Below, in pieces: positions 1 through 7,446 of a DNA stretch of 16,044 bases. A program made the position numbers and the translations under genes. Under the pieces are notes generated by a model. It was not told where the DNA came from and did not search any database. It saw nothing but the letters and a program-made list of their open reading frames with translations. Every line of letters starts with the position of its first letter. The stretch's first letter is position 1. Source of the stretch: Flavobacteriia bacterium (lineage in GTDB: Bacteria > Bacteroidota > Bacteroidia > Flavobacteriales > Flavobacteriaceae); assembly GCA_018500075.1 (NCBI GenBank), contig JAHBAN010000251.1, positions 1-16,044 on the forward strand. Reading direction: 5' to 3'.

Positions 1-11
1 CAATCTGGAGA

Positions 12-28
12 CACGGGATACGCCCGTG
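12..28 (+). promoter_or_regulatory. Stem-loop in the pnp leader
   Basis: CACGGG at 12-17 pairs perfectly with CCCGTG at 23-28 around a five-base loop. It lies 13 bases before the AGGAAA ribosome binding site of pnp. In enterobacteria the pnp leader carries a hairpin cut by RNase III, after which PNPase represses its own synthesis. Whether this shorter stem does the same is inference. It could also be part of the end of an upstream gene (rpsO is the usual neighbour), which lies outside the window. Confidence 0.4.
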
Positions 29-52
29 AGCGCTCCGACACAGGAAACGAAA

Positions 53-2200
53 ATGTTTAACATTACGAAGAAGACCATGGAGTGGGGCGAAGAAACGCTC
101 ACACTCGAAACGGGCAAAGTTGCTCGTCAAGCGGATGGCTCTGTCATCGCGACACTCGGCGAAACATCTGTCATGGCCAACGTGACATTCGCCAAGAAAC
201 CGAAGCCGGGCCAAGACTTCTTCCCGCTGACGGTTCATTATCAAGAGAAATACTATGCGGCCGGCAAAGTGCCTGGCGGCTTTTTCAAGCGCGAAGCGCG
301 CCCGACCGAAAAAGAAACACTGACAGCCCGCCTGATTGACCGTCCGATCCGCCCGCTGTTTGTCCCTGGTTTCAAAAACGAAGTTCTGGTCATGTGCACC
401 GTGCTCAGCCACGATCTTGTCAACGACCCTGACATGGTTGCCATGATCGCGGCGTCGGCGGCTCTGACCATTTCTGGCGCACCATTCATGGGCCCGGTTG
501 CGGCGGCACGTGTCGGCTATGTTGATGGCGAATATGTGCTCAACCCCACGGTTGATGATATGCAAGACCTGCGTCAAAACCCCGAGCAGCGCCTTGACCT
601 TGTTGTTGCGGGCACAAAAGACGCCGTGATGATGGTTGAATCCGAGGCTTATGAGCTGACCGAAGCAGAAATGCTCGGCGCGGTGAAATTTGCGCATGAC
701 AGCATTCAGCCGGTGATCGACCTGATCATCGAATTGGCCGAATCTGCCGCAAAAGAGCCGTTTGACTTCCAGCCACCGGAATACACCGAGCTGTATGACG
801 CCGTAAAAGCGGCAGGCGAAACCGCGATGCGCGCCGCCTTTGCCCTGACTGACAAGCAAGAGCGCACGGCCGCTGTATCTGCGGCCCGTGCCACAATCAT
901 GGATGCGCTGACAGAAGAGCAGCTCGAAGATGCCAACCTCGGTTCGGCACTCAAGAAGCTCGAAGCCGGCATCCTGCGTGGTGACGTTGTGAAAACAGGC
1001 AAGCGGATCGATGGCCGCGCGCTTGACACGGTGCGTCCGATTGTCTGCGAAACCGGCCTGCTGCCGCGCACACATGGCTCGGCATTGTTTACACGTGGCG
1101 AAACACAGGGCCTCGTTGTGACCACTCTGGGCACCGGAGATGACGAACAGTTCATCGACGCGCTGCACGGCAACTTCAAGTCAAACTTCCTGCTGCATTA
1201 CAACTTCCCCCCCTATTCGGTGGGTGAAGCGGGTCGCGTGGGCCCTCCCGGCCGCCGCGAAATCGGCCACGGCAAGCTGGCTTGGCGTGCGCTTCAGGCG
1301 GTTTTGCCTGCGGCAACTGACTTCCCCTACACAGTGCGTCTTGTGTCAGAAATCACAGAATCAAACGGCTCGTCCTCGATGGCCTCTGTCTGCGGTGGCT
1401 CTCTGTCGATGATGGATGCGGGCGTTCCGCTCAAGTCTGCGGTTGCGGGCGTTGCGATGGGTTTGATCCTTGAAGAAGACGGCTCCTATGCTGTTCTGAC
1501 CGACATCCTCGGTGATGAAGATCACCTCGGGGATATGGACTTCAAAGTTGCAGGCACAGCCGACGGCATCACCTCGCTTCAGATGGACATCAAAGTCGCA
1601 GGCATCACACAAGAGATTATGGAAAAAGCCCTCGACCAAGCGAAAGCGGGCCGCCTCCATATTCTTGAGGAGATGAACAAGGCGATTGACGGCGCACAGG
1701 ATTTCTCAATCCACGCGCCGCGCATCGAGACCATGCAGATCCCGACGGATAAAATCCGTGAAGTGATCGGCTCGGGCGGCAAAGTGATCCGCGAGATCGT
1801 GGAAGTCTCTGGCGCGAAAGTCGATATCAATGACGAAGGCATCATCAAGATTGCAAGCCCGAACGGCGAAGCGATCAAGAAAGCCTACGACATGATCCAC
1901 TCGATTGTGGCGGAGCCGGAAGAAGGCCAGGTCTATGACGGCAAAGTTGTGAAGATCGTCGACTTCGGCGCCTTCGTAAACTTCTTTGGCAAGCGGGACG
2001 GTCTTGTCCACGTCAGCCAGATCGAAAGCCGCCGCTTGAACCATCCTTCAGACGTTCTGAAAGAAGGCCAAGACGTGAAAGTGAAGCTCTTGGGCTTTGA
2101 CGACCGCGGCAAAGTGCGCCTTTCCATGAAGGTGGTTGATCAGGTGACAGGCGAAGAAATCGCGCCAGACGCCGCAAAAGGCAAAGACGAAGACGCGTGA
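53..2200 (+). CDS. pnp: Polyribonucleotide nucleotidyltransferase (PNPase)
   Basis: Phosphorolytic 3'-5' exoribonuclease that degrades mRNA to nucleoside diphosphates and can run in reverse to add tails. It is normally a trimer and part of the RNA degradosome. The 715 residues are close to the usual ~710. Domains in order: a first RNase PH domain with FFKREARP, an alpha-helical linker, a second RNase PH domain with NGSSSMASVCGG and the acidic active-site segment from DFKVAG to QMDIK (about 496-514), a KH domain with GSGG at 573-576, and an S1 domain from about 623. The charged C-terminal tail is short. ATG at 53 is chosen over an in-frame GTG at 26. It follows AGGAAA at a good distance and gives the family N-terminus (MFNITKKTMEWG), whereas the GTG sits inside a stem-loop. 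Confidence 0.97.
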   Translation: MFNITKKTMEWGEETLTLETGKVARQADGSVIATLGETSVMANVTFAKKPKPGQDFFPLTVHYQEKYYAAGKVPGGFFKREARPTEKETLTARLIDRPIRPLFVPGFKNEVLVMCTVLSHDLVNDPDMVAMIAASAALTISGAPFMGPVAAARVGYVDGEYVLNPTVDDMQDLRQNPEQRLDLVVAGTKDAVMMVESEAYELTEAEMLGAVKFAHDSIQPVIDLIIELAESAAKEPFDFQPPEYTELYDAVKAAGETAMRAAFALTDKQERTAAVSAARATIMDALTEEQLEDANLGSALKKLEAGILRGDVVKTGKRIDGRALDTVRPIVCETGLLPRTHGSALFTRGETQGLVVTTLGTGDDEQFIDALHGNFKSNFLLHYNFPPYSVGEAGRVGPPGRREIGHGKLAWRALQAVLPAATDFPYTVRLVSEITESNGSSSMASVCGGSLSMMDAGVPLKSAVAGVAMGLILEEDGSYAVLTDILGDEDHLGDMDFKVAGTADGITSLQMDIKVAGITQEIMEKALDQAKAGRLHILEEMNKAIDGAQDFSIHAPRIETMQIPTDKIREVIGSGGKVIREIVEVSGAKVDINDEGIIKIASPNGEAIKKAYDMIHSIVAEPEEGQVYDGKVVKIVDFGAFVNFFGKRDGLVHVSQIESRRLNHPSDVLKEGQDVKVKLLGFDDRGKVRLSMKVVDQVTGEEIAPDAAKGKDEDA

Positions 2201-2221
2201 GTCTTTGCTGACCCGATGATG

Positions 2222-2257
2222 GAAGCTCCCGCCATATGGCGGGGGCTTCTTTTCTTT
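2222..2257 (+). terminator. Intrinsic terminator of pnp
   Basis: GAAGCTCCCGCC (2222-2233) pairs with GGCGGGGGCTTC (2238-2249). This is twelve pairs including one G-U wobble, around an ATAT loop, followed at once by TTTTCTTT. It starts 21 bases after the pnp stop codon and is a textbook rho-independent terminator. Its presence argues against starting the next gene before it. Confidence 0.92.
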
Positions 2258-2290
2258 GGTATGGTCTCAAAACGGGGGGAGAAGACACAG

Positions 2291-3163
2291 ATGCTGGACA
2301 ATGTAACCATCATTTCTGTCGCGTTTCAGAGCGGGGCTGTATTGCCTCAGATGCTTGGCTCGATCCCGCCTGAAACCCCAGTTGTCATAGTCAATAACTC
2401 GCAAGCTGACGTGGATCAAATCGCCACAATGGCGCAAGACTTTGGCGCACAGCTCGTGCAAAACAGCCAAAACACCGGCTTTGGGGCGGGCTGCAACATT
2501 GGGGCGCAACTGGCCCAGACCGATTATCTTCTGTTTCTCAACCCTGATGCGTCACTTGCCCCCGACGCGTTGGGCGCTTTGATGGAGGCCGCCGAGCGTC
2601 ATGCGTCTGCGTCCGCGTTCAACCCTGTTATTCGCGGGCCGTCGGGCAAGGCCAGATTGCGCAGGCGCAGCCTGAACAAGACGTCTTGGTTCACGCAGCG
2701 GAGCGATCTGCCGGAAGACGATTGTGATGTTAGCGGTCTTTCTGGCGCGGCCCTATTTGTGCGCCGATCCGACTTTGAAGCCGTTGGCGGGTTTGACCCT
2801 GATATTTTTCTTTATCATGAGGATGAAGACCTTTGCTTTCGCCTGCGCCAGTCGTGTGGCCCCTTGATGTTTGTTCGTAAGGCCGAGGTCCATCATATTG
2901 GCGGCGCGTCAACGCCCGCTTCGCTTGATACAGTCGCGTTCAAAGCCTGGCATATGGGCCGTTCCGGCGCCTATGTTGCGCGCAAAAATGGCAAGGCTGG
3001 AGGCTATCGCGGCGCTCTTGCCAGAGCAATGCTTCAGCTTGCGTCGCCTCTTTGCTGGATTTCGCGCAGAAAGCGTGTAAAGCAATATGCAATTCTTCGC
3101 GGTGTCTTGAGCGCAGCGAAAGATGGCGGACGCGGATTTAAGGATACCCCATGGCAAGAATGA
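2291..3163 (+). CDS. Glycosyltransferase family 2 (rhamnosyltransferase-like)
   Basis: A 290-residue GT-A fold glycosyltransferase, expected to move a sugar from a nucleotide-sugar donor to a glycan or lipid-linked acceptor on the cytoplasmic side of the membrane. Family signatures are present: an N-terminal strand IISVAF, VVIVNNS at 31-37, NTGFGAGCNIGA at 61-72, FLNPDAS at 82-88 (the DXD-equivalent region), and SGAALFVRRSDF followed by GGFDPDIFLYHEDEDLCFR at 166-184, typical of WbbL-like enzymes. No membrane segment is evident. ATG 2291 is preferred over earlier in-frame starts at 2216 and 2261 because it follows a purine-rich GGGGGAGAAG and begins at the first Rossmann strand; 2216 lies within the pnp terminator region. 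The end overlaps the next gene by 13 bases. Donor and acceptor cannot be told from sequence. Confidence 0.86.
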   Translation: MLDNVTIISVAFQSGAVLPQMLGSIPPETPVVIVNNSQADVDQIATMAQDFGAQLVQNSQNTGFGAGCNIGAQLAQTDYLLFLNPDASLAPDALGALMEAAERHASASAFNPVIRGPSGKARLRRRSLNKTSWFTQRSDLPEDDCDVSGLSGAALFVRRSDFEAVGGFDPDIFLYHEDEDLCFRLRQSCGPLMFVRKAEVHHIGGASTPASLDTVAFKAWHMGRSGAYVARKNGKAGGYRGALARAMLQLASPLCWISRRKRVKQYAILRGVLSAAKDGGRGFKDTPWQE

Positions 3164-3885
3164 ACCGACGCATTTGGCTCTGGCTGAAAGATCTCCAAGG
3201 CAAGACCCGTGAGGTTTTTGATGTGAACGGAGTCACGGTGACTGTTCCACGGGATGCTGACGGAGATCTTCGCTATGTGCTCGAAAAAGGGCGCCCCTAT
3301 GAGGCCGCAGAATCATATCTGATCTCCAAATACTTGCCGGTTGGCTCCAATGTTGTTGAACTTGGCGGATGTATGGGGGTTATCTCGGCAGTCATTCGCA
3401 ATCAGATTGGCCCTGACGCGCGGCATATTGTTGTTGAGGCCCGCCATGATTTAGCCAAGCTCGTGACAGTGAACGCAACGCGAAATGCCCATCCTGATAA
3501 GGTTCAAGTTGTTGAAGCCGCGATTGATTATTCGGGCGCGGAAACGGTCAGCTTTAGCGTCGGGCGCAATGCTCATGTGGGTCGTGTGAGTGCGCAGGGC
3601 GGTAAGGGCAGTATTACGGTTCCGGCCACAACACTGAGCGTAGTCAGCGCACCATTGGACGGCGAAAAATTTGCGCTTGTGTGCGATATCGAGGGGGCCG
3701 AGACCGATCTTATTGCAAAGGAAAACAGCATTTTCGAGCAGGTCGATCTTGCAATTATCGAGCTGCACCCGAAGCAATATGCAACCGGTCAACAAGCGAT
3801 AGACGAGATGGTCTCTGGTCTGGCGGCGCAGGGGTTGAGGTGTGTTGAGCAGGTTGAAAACGTAGTGTGTTTTAGGCGCGACTAG
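3151..3885 (+). CDS. FkbM-family SAM-dependent methyltransferase
   Basis: A 244-residue Rossmann-fold methyltransferase of the FkbM type, which usually O-methylates sugars or polyketides. Visible motifs are the SAM-binding strand-loop VVELGGCMGVIS (68-79), the acidic end of strand 2 in VVEA (94-97), CDIEGAE (178-184) and IIELHP (202-207). The last two are typical of FkbM proteins. ATG 3151 is supported by AAGGA at 3140-3144, six bases upstream. A second ATG at 3160 overlaps the preceding stop as ATGA and is an alternative. The 13-base overlap with the glycosyltransferase implies translational coupling and a shared role, plausibly methylating the same surface glycan. By eye the pair is somewhat less GC-rich than flanking genes. 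Confidence 0.86.
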   Translation: MARMNRRIWLWLKDLQGKTREVFDVNGVTVTVPRDADGDLRYVLEKGRPYEAAESYLISKYLPVGSNVVELGGCMGVISAVIRNQIGPDARHIVVEARHDLAKLVTVNATRNAHPDKVQVVEAAIDYSGAETVSFSVGRNAHVGRVSAQGGKGSITVPATTLSVVSAPLDGEKFALVCDIEGAETDLIAKENSIFEQVDLAIIELHPKQYATGQQAIDEMVSGLAAQGLRCVEQVENVVCFRRD

Positions 3886-3986
3886 AGGTTCATAGTGTCA
3901 AAGTTAAAATTTTCCCCGTTGTTTACTGAGTAATTTGGTGCAGAGTTTTTCTGCGTAACTGGTTATTTTTTGGGAGGGGAAGACCT
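3886..3986 (+). promoter_or_regulatory. AT-rich leader and probable promoter of aqpZ
   Basis: This 101-base gap is visibly more AT-rich than its surroundings. It contains a small stem GCAGA/TCTGC (within 3940-3954) around a T-rich loop, and a strong ribosome binding site GGGAGGGGA (3972-3980) six bases before the aqpZ ATG. The base composition suggests a promoter, but I cannot assign a convincing -35/-10 pair. Confidence 0.45.
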
Positions 3987-4682
3987 ATGAAGAAAATGCT
4001 CGCAGAGTTTATAGGCACATTTACACTTGTTTTATTGGGCTGTGGCGCCGCCGTGATCGCGGGGGCTGATGGCACAACTGGGATCGGGCTTGCCGGCATA
4101 TCGTTTGCCTTCGGGTTTGCGCTGATTGGTATGGCCTATGGCATTGGGCCGGTGTCAGGCTGTCATATCAACCCGGCGGTTTCGATTGGTGCGGTGGCGG
4201 CGGGGCGCATGAAAATAAGTCAGGCCTTGCAGTATATTCTGGCGCAGGTCGCCGGCGCGATTGTGGCTGCGTTTGTGCTGATGATGATTGCAACAGGTCA
4301 GGCCGACTATACTGTGGCGGCGAACGGGCTGGGCCAGAACGGCTGGGGAACCGGCTATCTGGGCGAATACAGTTTGGGCGCGGCCTTTCTGTTTGAGCTT
4401 GTGGCGACGTTTCTCTTTGTTGTGGTGATCCTTGGGGCGACGGGCGCGGGTGCGCCTGCGGCCTTGGCGGGGCTTGCGATTGGCCTCACTCTGGTTGTGA
4501 TCCATCTGGTGGGCATCAATGTGACGGGGGTTTCTGTCAATCCGGCGCGCTCGATCGGGCCTGCGGTGTTTGCAGGGGAGGCTGCGCTTTCCCAGCTCTG
4601 GCTTTTCCTTGTTGCGCCTGTTCTGGGTGCGCTGGCGGCGGGCCTTTTGTTTGCGTCAGGACTGCTTGATCCGGCGGAGTGA
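3987..4682 (+). CDS. aqpZ: Aquaporin Z-type water channel
   Basis: A 231-residue major intrinsic protein with six predicted membrane helices and two half-helices, the usual AqpZ size. Both NPA boxes are intact: N62-P63-A64 in HINPAVSIG and N185-P186-A187 in VNPARS. By alignment from memory with E. coli AqpZ, the selectivity filter is F42, H173, V182 and R188. Bulky F and H with R indicate a water channel rather than a glycerol facilitator. Valine replaces the threonine found in E. coli (T183). The short loops and the absence of a glycerol-facilitator insertion agree. It stands alone, between the upstream glycan pair and a convergent tonB-like gene. Confidence 0.93.
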   Translation: MKKMLAEFIGTFTLVLLGCGAAVIAGADGTTGIGLAGISFAFGFALIGMAYGIGPVSGCHINPAVSIGAVAAGRMKISQALQYILAQVAGAIVAAFVLMMIATGQADYTVAANGLGQNGWGTGYLGEYSLGAAFLFELVATFLFVVVILGATGAGAPAALAGLAIGLTLVVIHLVGINVTGVSVNPARSIGPAVFAGEAALSQLWLFLVAPVLGALAAGLLFASGLLDPAE

Positions 4683-4739
4683 CCCTGTCTGCCCGCCGAG
4701 ACCTGTTTGATCGGGCTGCATCTCGCGGGTGTGGCCCGG

Positions 4740-5579
4740 TTATTTGCCGCGGATTGTAAGTGTGAAGCTGCGCTGTGCGCCTGCGGGGGGCTTTGGAAAG
4801 GGTGCGGCGCGCGCGATCACTTTAAGCGCCGCCCGATCAAGCGCGGCGGAGCCTGAACTTTGCACGATAGAGACCGAGGCCAGCCCGCCCCCTGCCGCGA
4901 TGTTAAAGCGCACCGTGGCCGAACCCGTGCTGGACACGCGGGGCTTTGGCACCCGTGAAATTTTGCGCATCACCTGTCCGGCATAGGTGCGGGCGGCGGC
5001 ATTGCCGGCCGCTTTGGTCTTGGCTGTGCCGGTTGATTTGGGCGCTTCGGTGGCTTTTGCTGTGCCGGTTTGTGCGCCTTTGCGGCTGTCTTGGCGCGCG
5101 CCTTTTTGGGGGGGCGTCTTTGGCTTCTGTTTGGGAACAGCGGCCGGCTTTGGCTCCAGAGCCTTTGGCCTTTGGAGCGGGCGCGGCGAGGTGAGCGGCG
5201 GTGCCCCAGCTTGCGCAGCGGGGTCTGCCGTGGTGGGCTGCGCTGTGGTGGGGTGGGCGCCGCGTGCCTCTGATCTCGCCGCTGTGGTCTGTGCGGGCAG
5301 AGCCGTCACTTTGGCTGCGCTTTGCGCTGTTGCGGCTGTCACGGGCCGGGCCGGAAGCGGCGCGGCAGGCTGCGCTTCTGCGCGATGCGCCGGCATGGGT
5401 GCGAGCGCACCCTTGGTCATATCTTCAAAGCTGTCACCAAGGCGGGTCTGGAGCGCACCGCTGGCGCCTTCGGTCTGGGCCTCGATCGGGTTTGGCCCAT
5501 AATCCCATAACAGCGCCGCATGAAGCGCAAGGGCCGTCAGAAGTGCTGCGCCTTTGACCATGGGCGAGGAGGCGATCAT
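4740..5579 (-). CDS. tonB: TonB-family energy transducer
   Basis: A 279-residue periplasm-spanning protein, last gene of the five-gene unit. Residues about 8-26 form one N-terminal membrane anchor containing the conserved His (ALALHAALL). Residues about 60-195 are low-complexity, rich in Ala, Pro, Lys and Thr, which is the usual periplasm-crossing rod. Residues about 199-278 match the TonB C-terminal domain, with YAGQVMRKISRVPKP, TVRFNIAAGGGLASVSIVQSSGS, LDRAAL and APFPKPP. The start overlaps the stop of the preceding exbD as ATGA, with AAGG just upstream. An in-frame ATG six codons later (5561) is possible. It should relay force from ExbB/ExbD to TonB-dependent outer-membrane receptors. No receptor gene is adjacent, so the substrate is unknown; a TolA-like role is less likely given the C-terminal domain. 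Confidence 0.82.
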   Translation of the reverse strand: MIASSPMVKGAALLTALALHAALLWDYGPNPIEAQTEGASGALQTRLGDSFEDMTKGALAPMPAHRAEAQPAAPLPARPVTAATAQSAAKVTALPAQTTAARSEARGAHPTTAQPTTADPAAQAGAPPLTSPRPLQRPKALEPKPAAVPKQKPKTPPQKGARQDSRKGAQTGTAKATEAPKSTGTAKTKAAGNAAARTYAGQVMRKISRVPKPRVSSTGSATVRFNIAAGGGLASVSIVQSSGSAALDRAALKVIARAAPFPKPPAGAQRSFTLTIRGK

Positions 5580-5971
5580 GGCATGGCCTTTTCCGTCACA
5601 AGGAGGATGGACCCTGCCCCTGCGGCTTTGAGGGCTGAGGCTGTCTCAACAAGGATCGCGGCAGAGACGGCGCGGTCGGGCACGAGGCGAAGGGTGGCGC
5701 GTTCGCTGTCACTTGCCTGTGCGATATAGGCCTCGGGGGTTATGGTCTCTGCGCGAAAACTGAGCTGCCCTGAAGCGTTCAAGACAAGCGCATCCGGGGG
5801 CGCGGCGCCGTCAAGACCCGCTGTGTCCACCAGCTTTATATCGCCTTCAAGCGGGGCGGCCAGCGTGCCTGCGATGAGAAAGAAGATCAGCATCAGAAAC
5901 ACGATGTTGATCAGCGCGATGGTCGGTTCGCGGCGGCTTGAGGTCTGATGTTTTCGCAGGCGGGAGGTCAT
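5576..5971 (-). CDS. ExbD-like biopolymer transport protein lacking the membrane aspartate
   Basis: A 131-residue ExbD/TolR-family protein: basic cytoplasmic N-terminus, one membrane helix at about 18-38 (INIVFLMLIFFLIAGTL) and a periplasmic domain. In ExbD and TolR the helix carries an aspartate needed for proton-driven rotation, in a context like the LIDVIFLLLLFF of its neighbour. Here that position is Asn22 (codon AAC, plus-strand bases 5906-5908). It begins three bases after the stop of the first exbD and overlaps the tonB-like start by four. It probably forms a mixed ExbD dimer within the ExbB pentamer, but that is inference; it could also act separately or be structural only. Confidence 0.85.
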   Translation of the reverse strand: MTSRLRKHQTSSRREPTIALINIVFLMLIFFLIAGTLAAPLEGDIKLVDTAGLDGAAPPDALVLNASGQLSFRAETITPEAYIAQASDSERATLRLVPDRAVSAAILVETASALKAAGAGSILLVTEKAMP

Positions 5972-5974
5972 CGC

Positions 5975-6337
5975 TTACCCCGATGTCAGAACAGTGACAG
6001 ACAGCCCGTCAAAGCGGCGCAGCGCCACAAGAAGATCGGTCAGTCTTTGGGCGGTGACATCGGGCTTGAGCGAGACAAGGAGCCGCTGGGCACCCGGTGG
6101 AATGCGGAGCGCCTCAAGGCTCTGCGCGCTCCCGTTCACGGTGAGATGATCTGGCGCCAGTTGGACAAAAAGCGGAGGTGTGTCGCGCGGCAGCGCCCCG
6201 TTTCCTGCGGCCACAAGCTCGACTTCGGCATAGCGGGAAAATGTGGAGGACAGCATAAAAAACAGAAGCAGCAGGAAGATCACATCAATGAGCGAGGTCA
6301 TTGAAAGGCGTCTGCGTCGGCGGGCCGCTCTAAGCAT
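5975..6337 (-). CDS. exbD: ExbD-like biopolymer transport protein with the membrane aspartate
   Basis: A 120-residue ExbD/TolR-family protein. A very basic N-terminus (five Arg at 6-10) precedes a membrane helix at about 15-32, MTSLIDVIFLLLLFFMLSS, in which Asp18 is the conserved proton-pathway residue. The rest is a small periplasmic domain. ATG 6337 is chosen because it gives the family-like short cytoplasmic tail and overlaps the exbB end by eight bases. An upstream in-frame ATG at 6418 would add 27 Arg-rich residues from within exbB and is less likely. The Shine-Dalgarno is weak, so translation is probably coupled to exbB. It should work with ExbB and the TonB-like protein to turn proton flow into force on outer-membrane transporters. 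Confidence 0.89.
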   Translation of the reverse strand: MLRAARRRRRLSMTSLIDVIFLLLLFFMLSSTFSRYAEVELVAAGNGALPRDTPPLFVQLAPDHLTVNGSAQSLEALRIPPGAQRLLVSLKPDVTAQRLTDLLVALRRFDGLSVTVLTSG

Positions 6338-6947
6338 TGGCCCGTGACGCGCGCGGCGCGCATATCGTCTGGATCGCGGTGTCTGCAAAGACGCGTTCGC
6401 CGTCCATGCGCGCTTCAAACCAGCTCAGGACCATAGCCGTGGGCATGGCGACGGCAAGGCCGACCGCCGTTGTCAGCAGAGCCACCCAGATGCCCCCCGC
6501 CAAGAGAGACGGATCGACCTGACTGCCGGCGCTTTGAAGCGATTGGAAAGCGTCAATCATGCCGAGGACTGTGCCAAAGAGGCCGAGCAGCGGCGCAAGT
6601 TGGGCGACGCTGTCCAAGGCGCGAAAGCCGCTCTCGAGCCGGGCAAAGCGCGCTTCGGCCTCTGCGGCAAGACGGTTGCGAGGGGCGGCCGCAAAGCCTG
6701 CGGCAATCAGCGGCGCAAGGTAGCTATGGGATTGTGCGAGCGCGCTTTCGGCCTCGCCGACCTGGCCGTTGTCCCAAGCGGCAATCGCGCGGCGCAGGGC
6801 GCTGTGCTTGCCGACCGAGGAGGCGCGGAACTGCCAGAGCTTATATAAAACAAGCGCCAATGTGAGCACCGAAATCGCCATAAGGATCATGACCACAGGC
6901 CCGCCGAGATCGGCCACGCGCGAGAGGGAGGCGAAAAGGCTGCTCAT
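6330..6947 (-). CDS. exbB: ExbB-type (MotA/TolQ/ExbB family) proton channel protein
   Basis: A 205-residue inner-membrane protein with three predicted helices: about 15-37, 112-134 and 150-175. The family signature is clear: LAPLLGLFGTVLGMIDAF (117-134) in helix 2 and VALLTTAVGLAVAMPT (155-170) in helix 3. A cytoplasmic domain with the usual charged helices lies between helices 1 and 2. ATG 6947 overlaps the stop of the upstream gene as ATGA and has AAGG seven bases before it. Forty-one residues of open frame upstream (to 7070) look unlike the family and lie inside the preceding gene. ExbB forms the pentameric ring of the motor that also contains the ExbD proteins encoded next. Confidence 0.91.
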   Translation of the reverse strand: MSSLFASLSRVADLGGPVVMILMAISVLTLALVLYKLWQFRASSVGKHSALRRAIAAWDNGQVGEAESALAQSHSYLAPLIAAGFAAAPRNRLAAEAEARFARLESGFRALDSVAQLAPLLGLFGTVLGMIDAFQSLQSAGSQVDPSLLAGGIWVALLTTAVGLAVAMPTAMVLSWFEARMDGERVFADTAIQTICAPRASRANA

Positions 6948-7363
6948 CCCAGAACCTTGATATCTGTGCGGCTGCGCACGACCAGCCCGTCCATACAGGC
7001 CGTCGGGGCGAGCGCTTCTGTTGTGCAGTTTGTGGTTCCGTTGAACAGGATTTGGCCCAGAGTGCTGCATTGGGTCTGGGGCAGGACAAACTGGCGCACA
7101 CGTGGGCGGGCGGCGGGCAGCTCGCCCATATCAAACAAAGTCAGCCGCAGAACGGCGCCGCCGCTGTCAAACAGCACAGTCTCAAAAACCGCTTGTTCAA
7201 TGTCTTGGGCGTGGCCGTTGATCAATACAAAAGACAGCTGGCAGCCGTCTTCTGTCTGGCCTGCGGCATTCAGTTCGATGTCCAGATGCTGGCCGACGGG
7301 GGCCTCATCGGCGGCAGAAAAACCTGCAACACAACATAAAATAAGGGTCAGAAGAGCACGCAT
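6944..7363 (-). CDS. Small exported protein of unknown function heading the exb-tonB unit
   Basis: A 139-residue protein I do not recognise by function. Residues 1-18 form a signal peptide (MRALLTLILCC, cleavage plausible after FSA), and the rest looks periplasmic. Four cysteines remain after cleavage (41, 99, 113, 123), enough for two disulfides. The mature part is strand-like, with ELPAARPRVRQFVLP near its middle. No lipobox is visible: the residue before Cys10 is Leu. GAGG lies about six bases before the start. The gene overlaps exbB by four bases (ATGA), so it is co-translated with the motor genes. It may be an accessory periplasmic factor for the TonB system or its receptor. Similar small proteins sit beside exbB in other roseobacters, as far as I recall. 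Confidence 0.75.
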   Translation of the reverse strand: MRALLTLILCCVAGFSAADEAPVGQHLDIELNAAGQTEDGCQLSFVLINGHAQDIEQAVFETVLFDSGGAVLRLTLFDMGELPAARPRVRQFVLPQTQCSTLGQILFNGTTNCTTEALAPTACMDGLVVRSRTDIKVLG

Positions 7364-7446
7364 CGGGGCCTCACGTCACTTAAGAAAAGAATCGCAGGCA
7401 CCCTGCCCGAAACGGGCGCGCGTAGAAAGGCCAAATCGGTTGTGCT

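Noticed and set aside
26..52. GTG start of pnp nine codons upstream.
   Set aside because: It lies within a stem-loop and lacks a ribosome binding site; the ATG at 53 has AGGAAA and matches the family N-terminus.
4691..4738. Possible terminator between the convergent aqpZ and tonB-like genes (GCCCG/CGGGC stems).
   Set aside because: Only five-base stems with long competing loops and no T run on either side.
4987..5502. Long open frames antisense to the tonB-like gene.
   Set aside because: They arise from the Ala/Pro/Lys-rich linker of the TonB-like protein; products are Ala/Gly/Cys/Trp-rich with no family resemblance.
6944..7363. Lipoprotein signal in the small protein before exbB (two Cys in LILCCVAG).
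   Set aside because: The residue before the first Cys is Leu, not Gly, Ala or Ser, and a normal signal peptidase I site follows.
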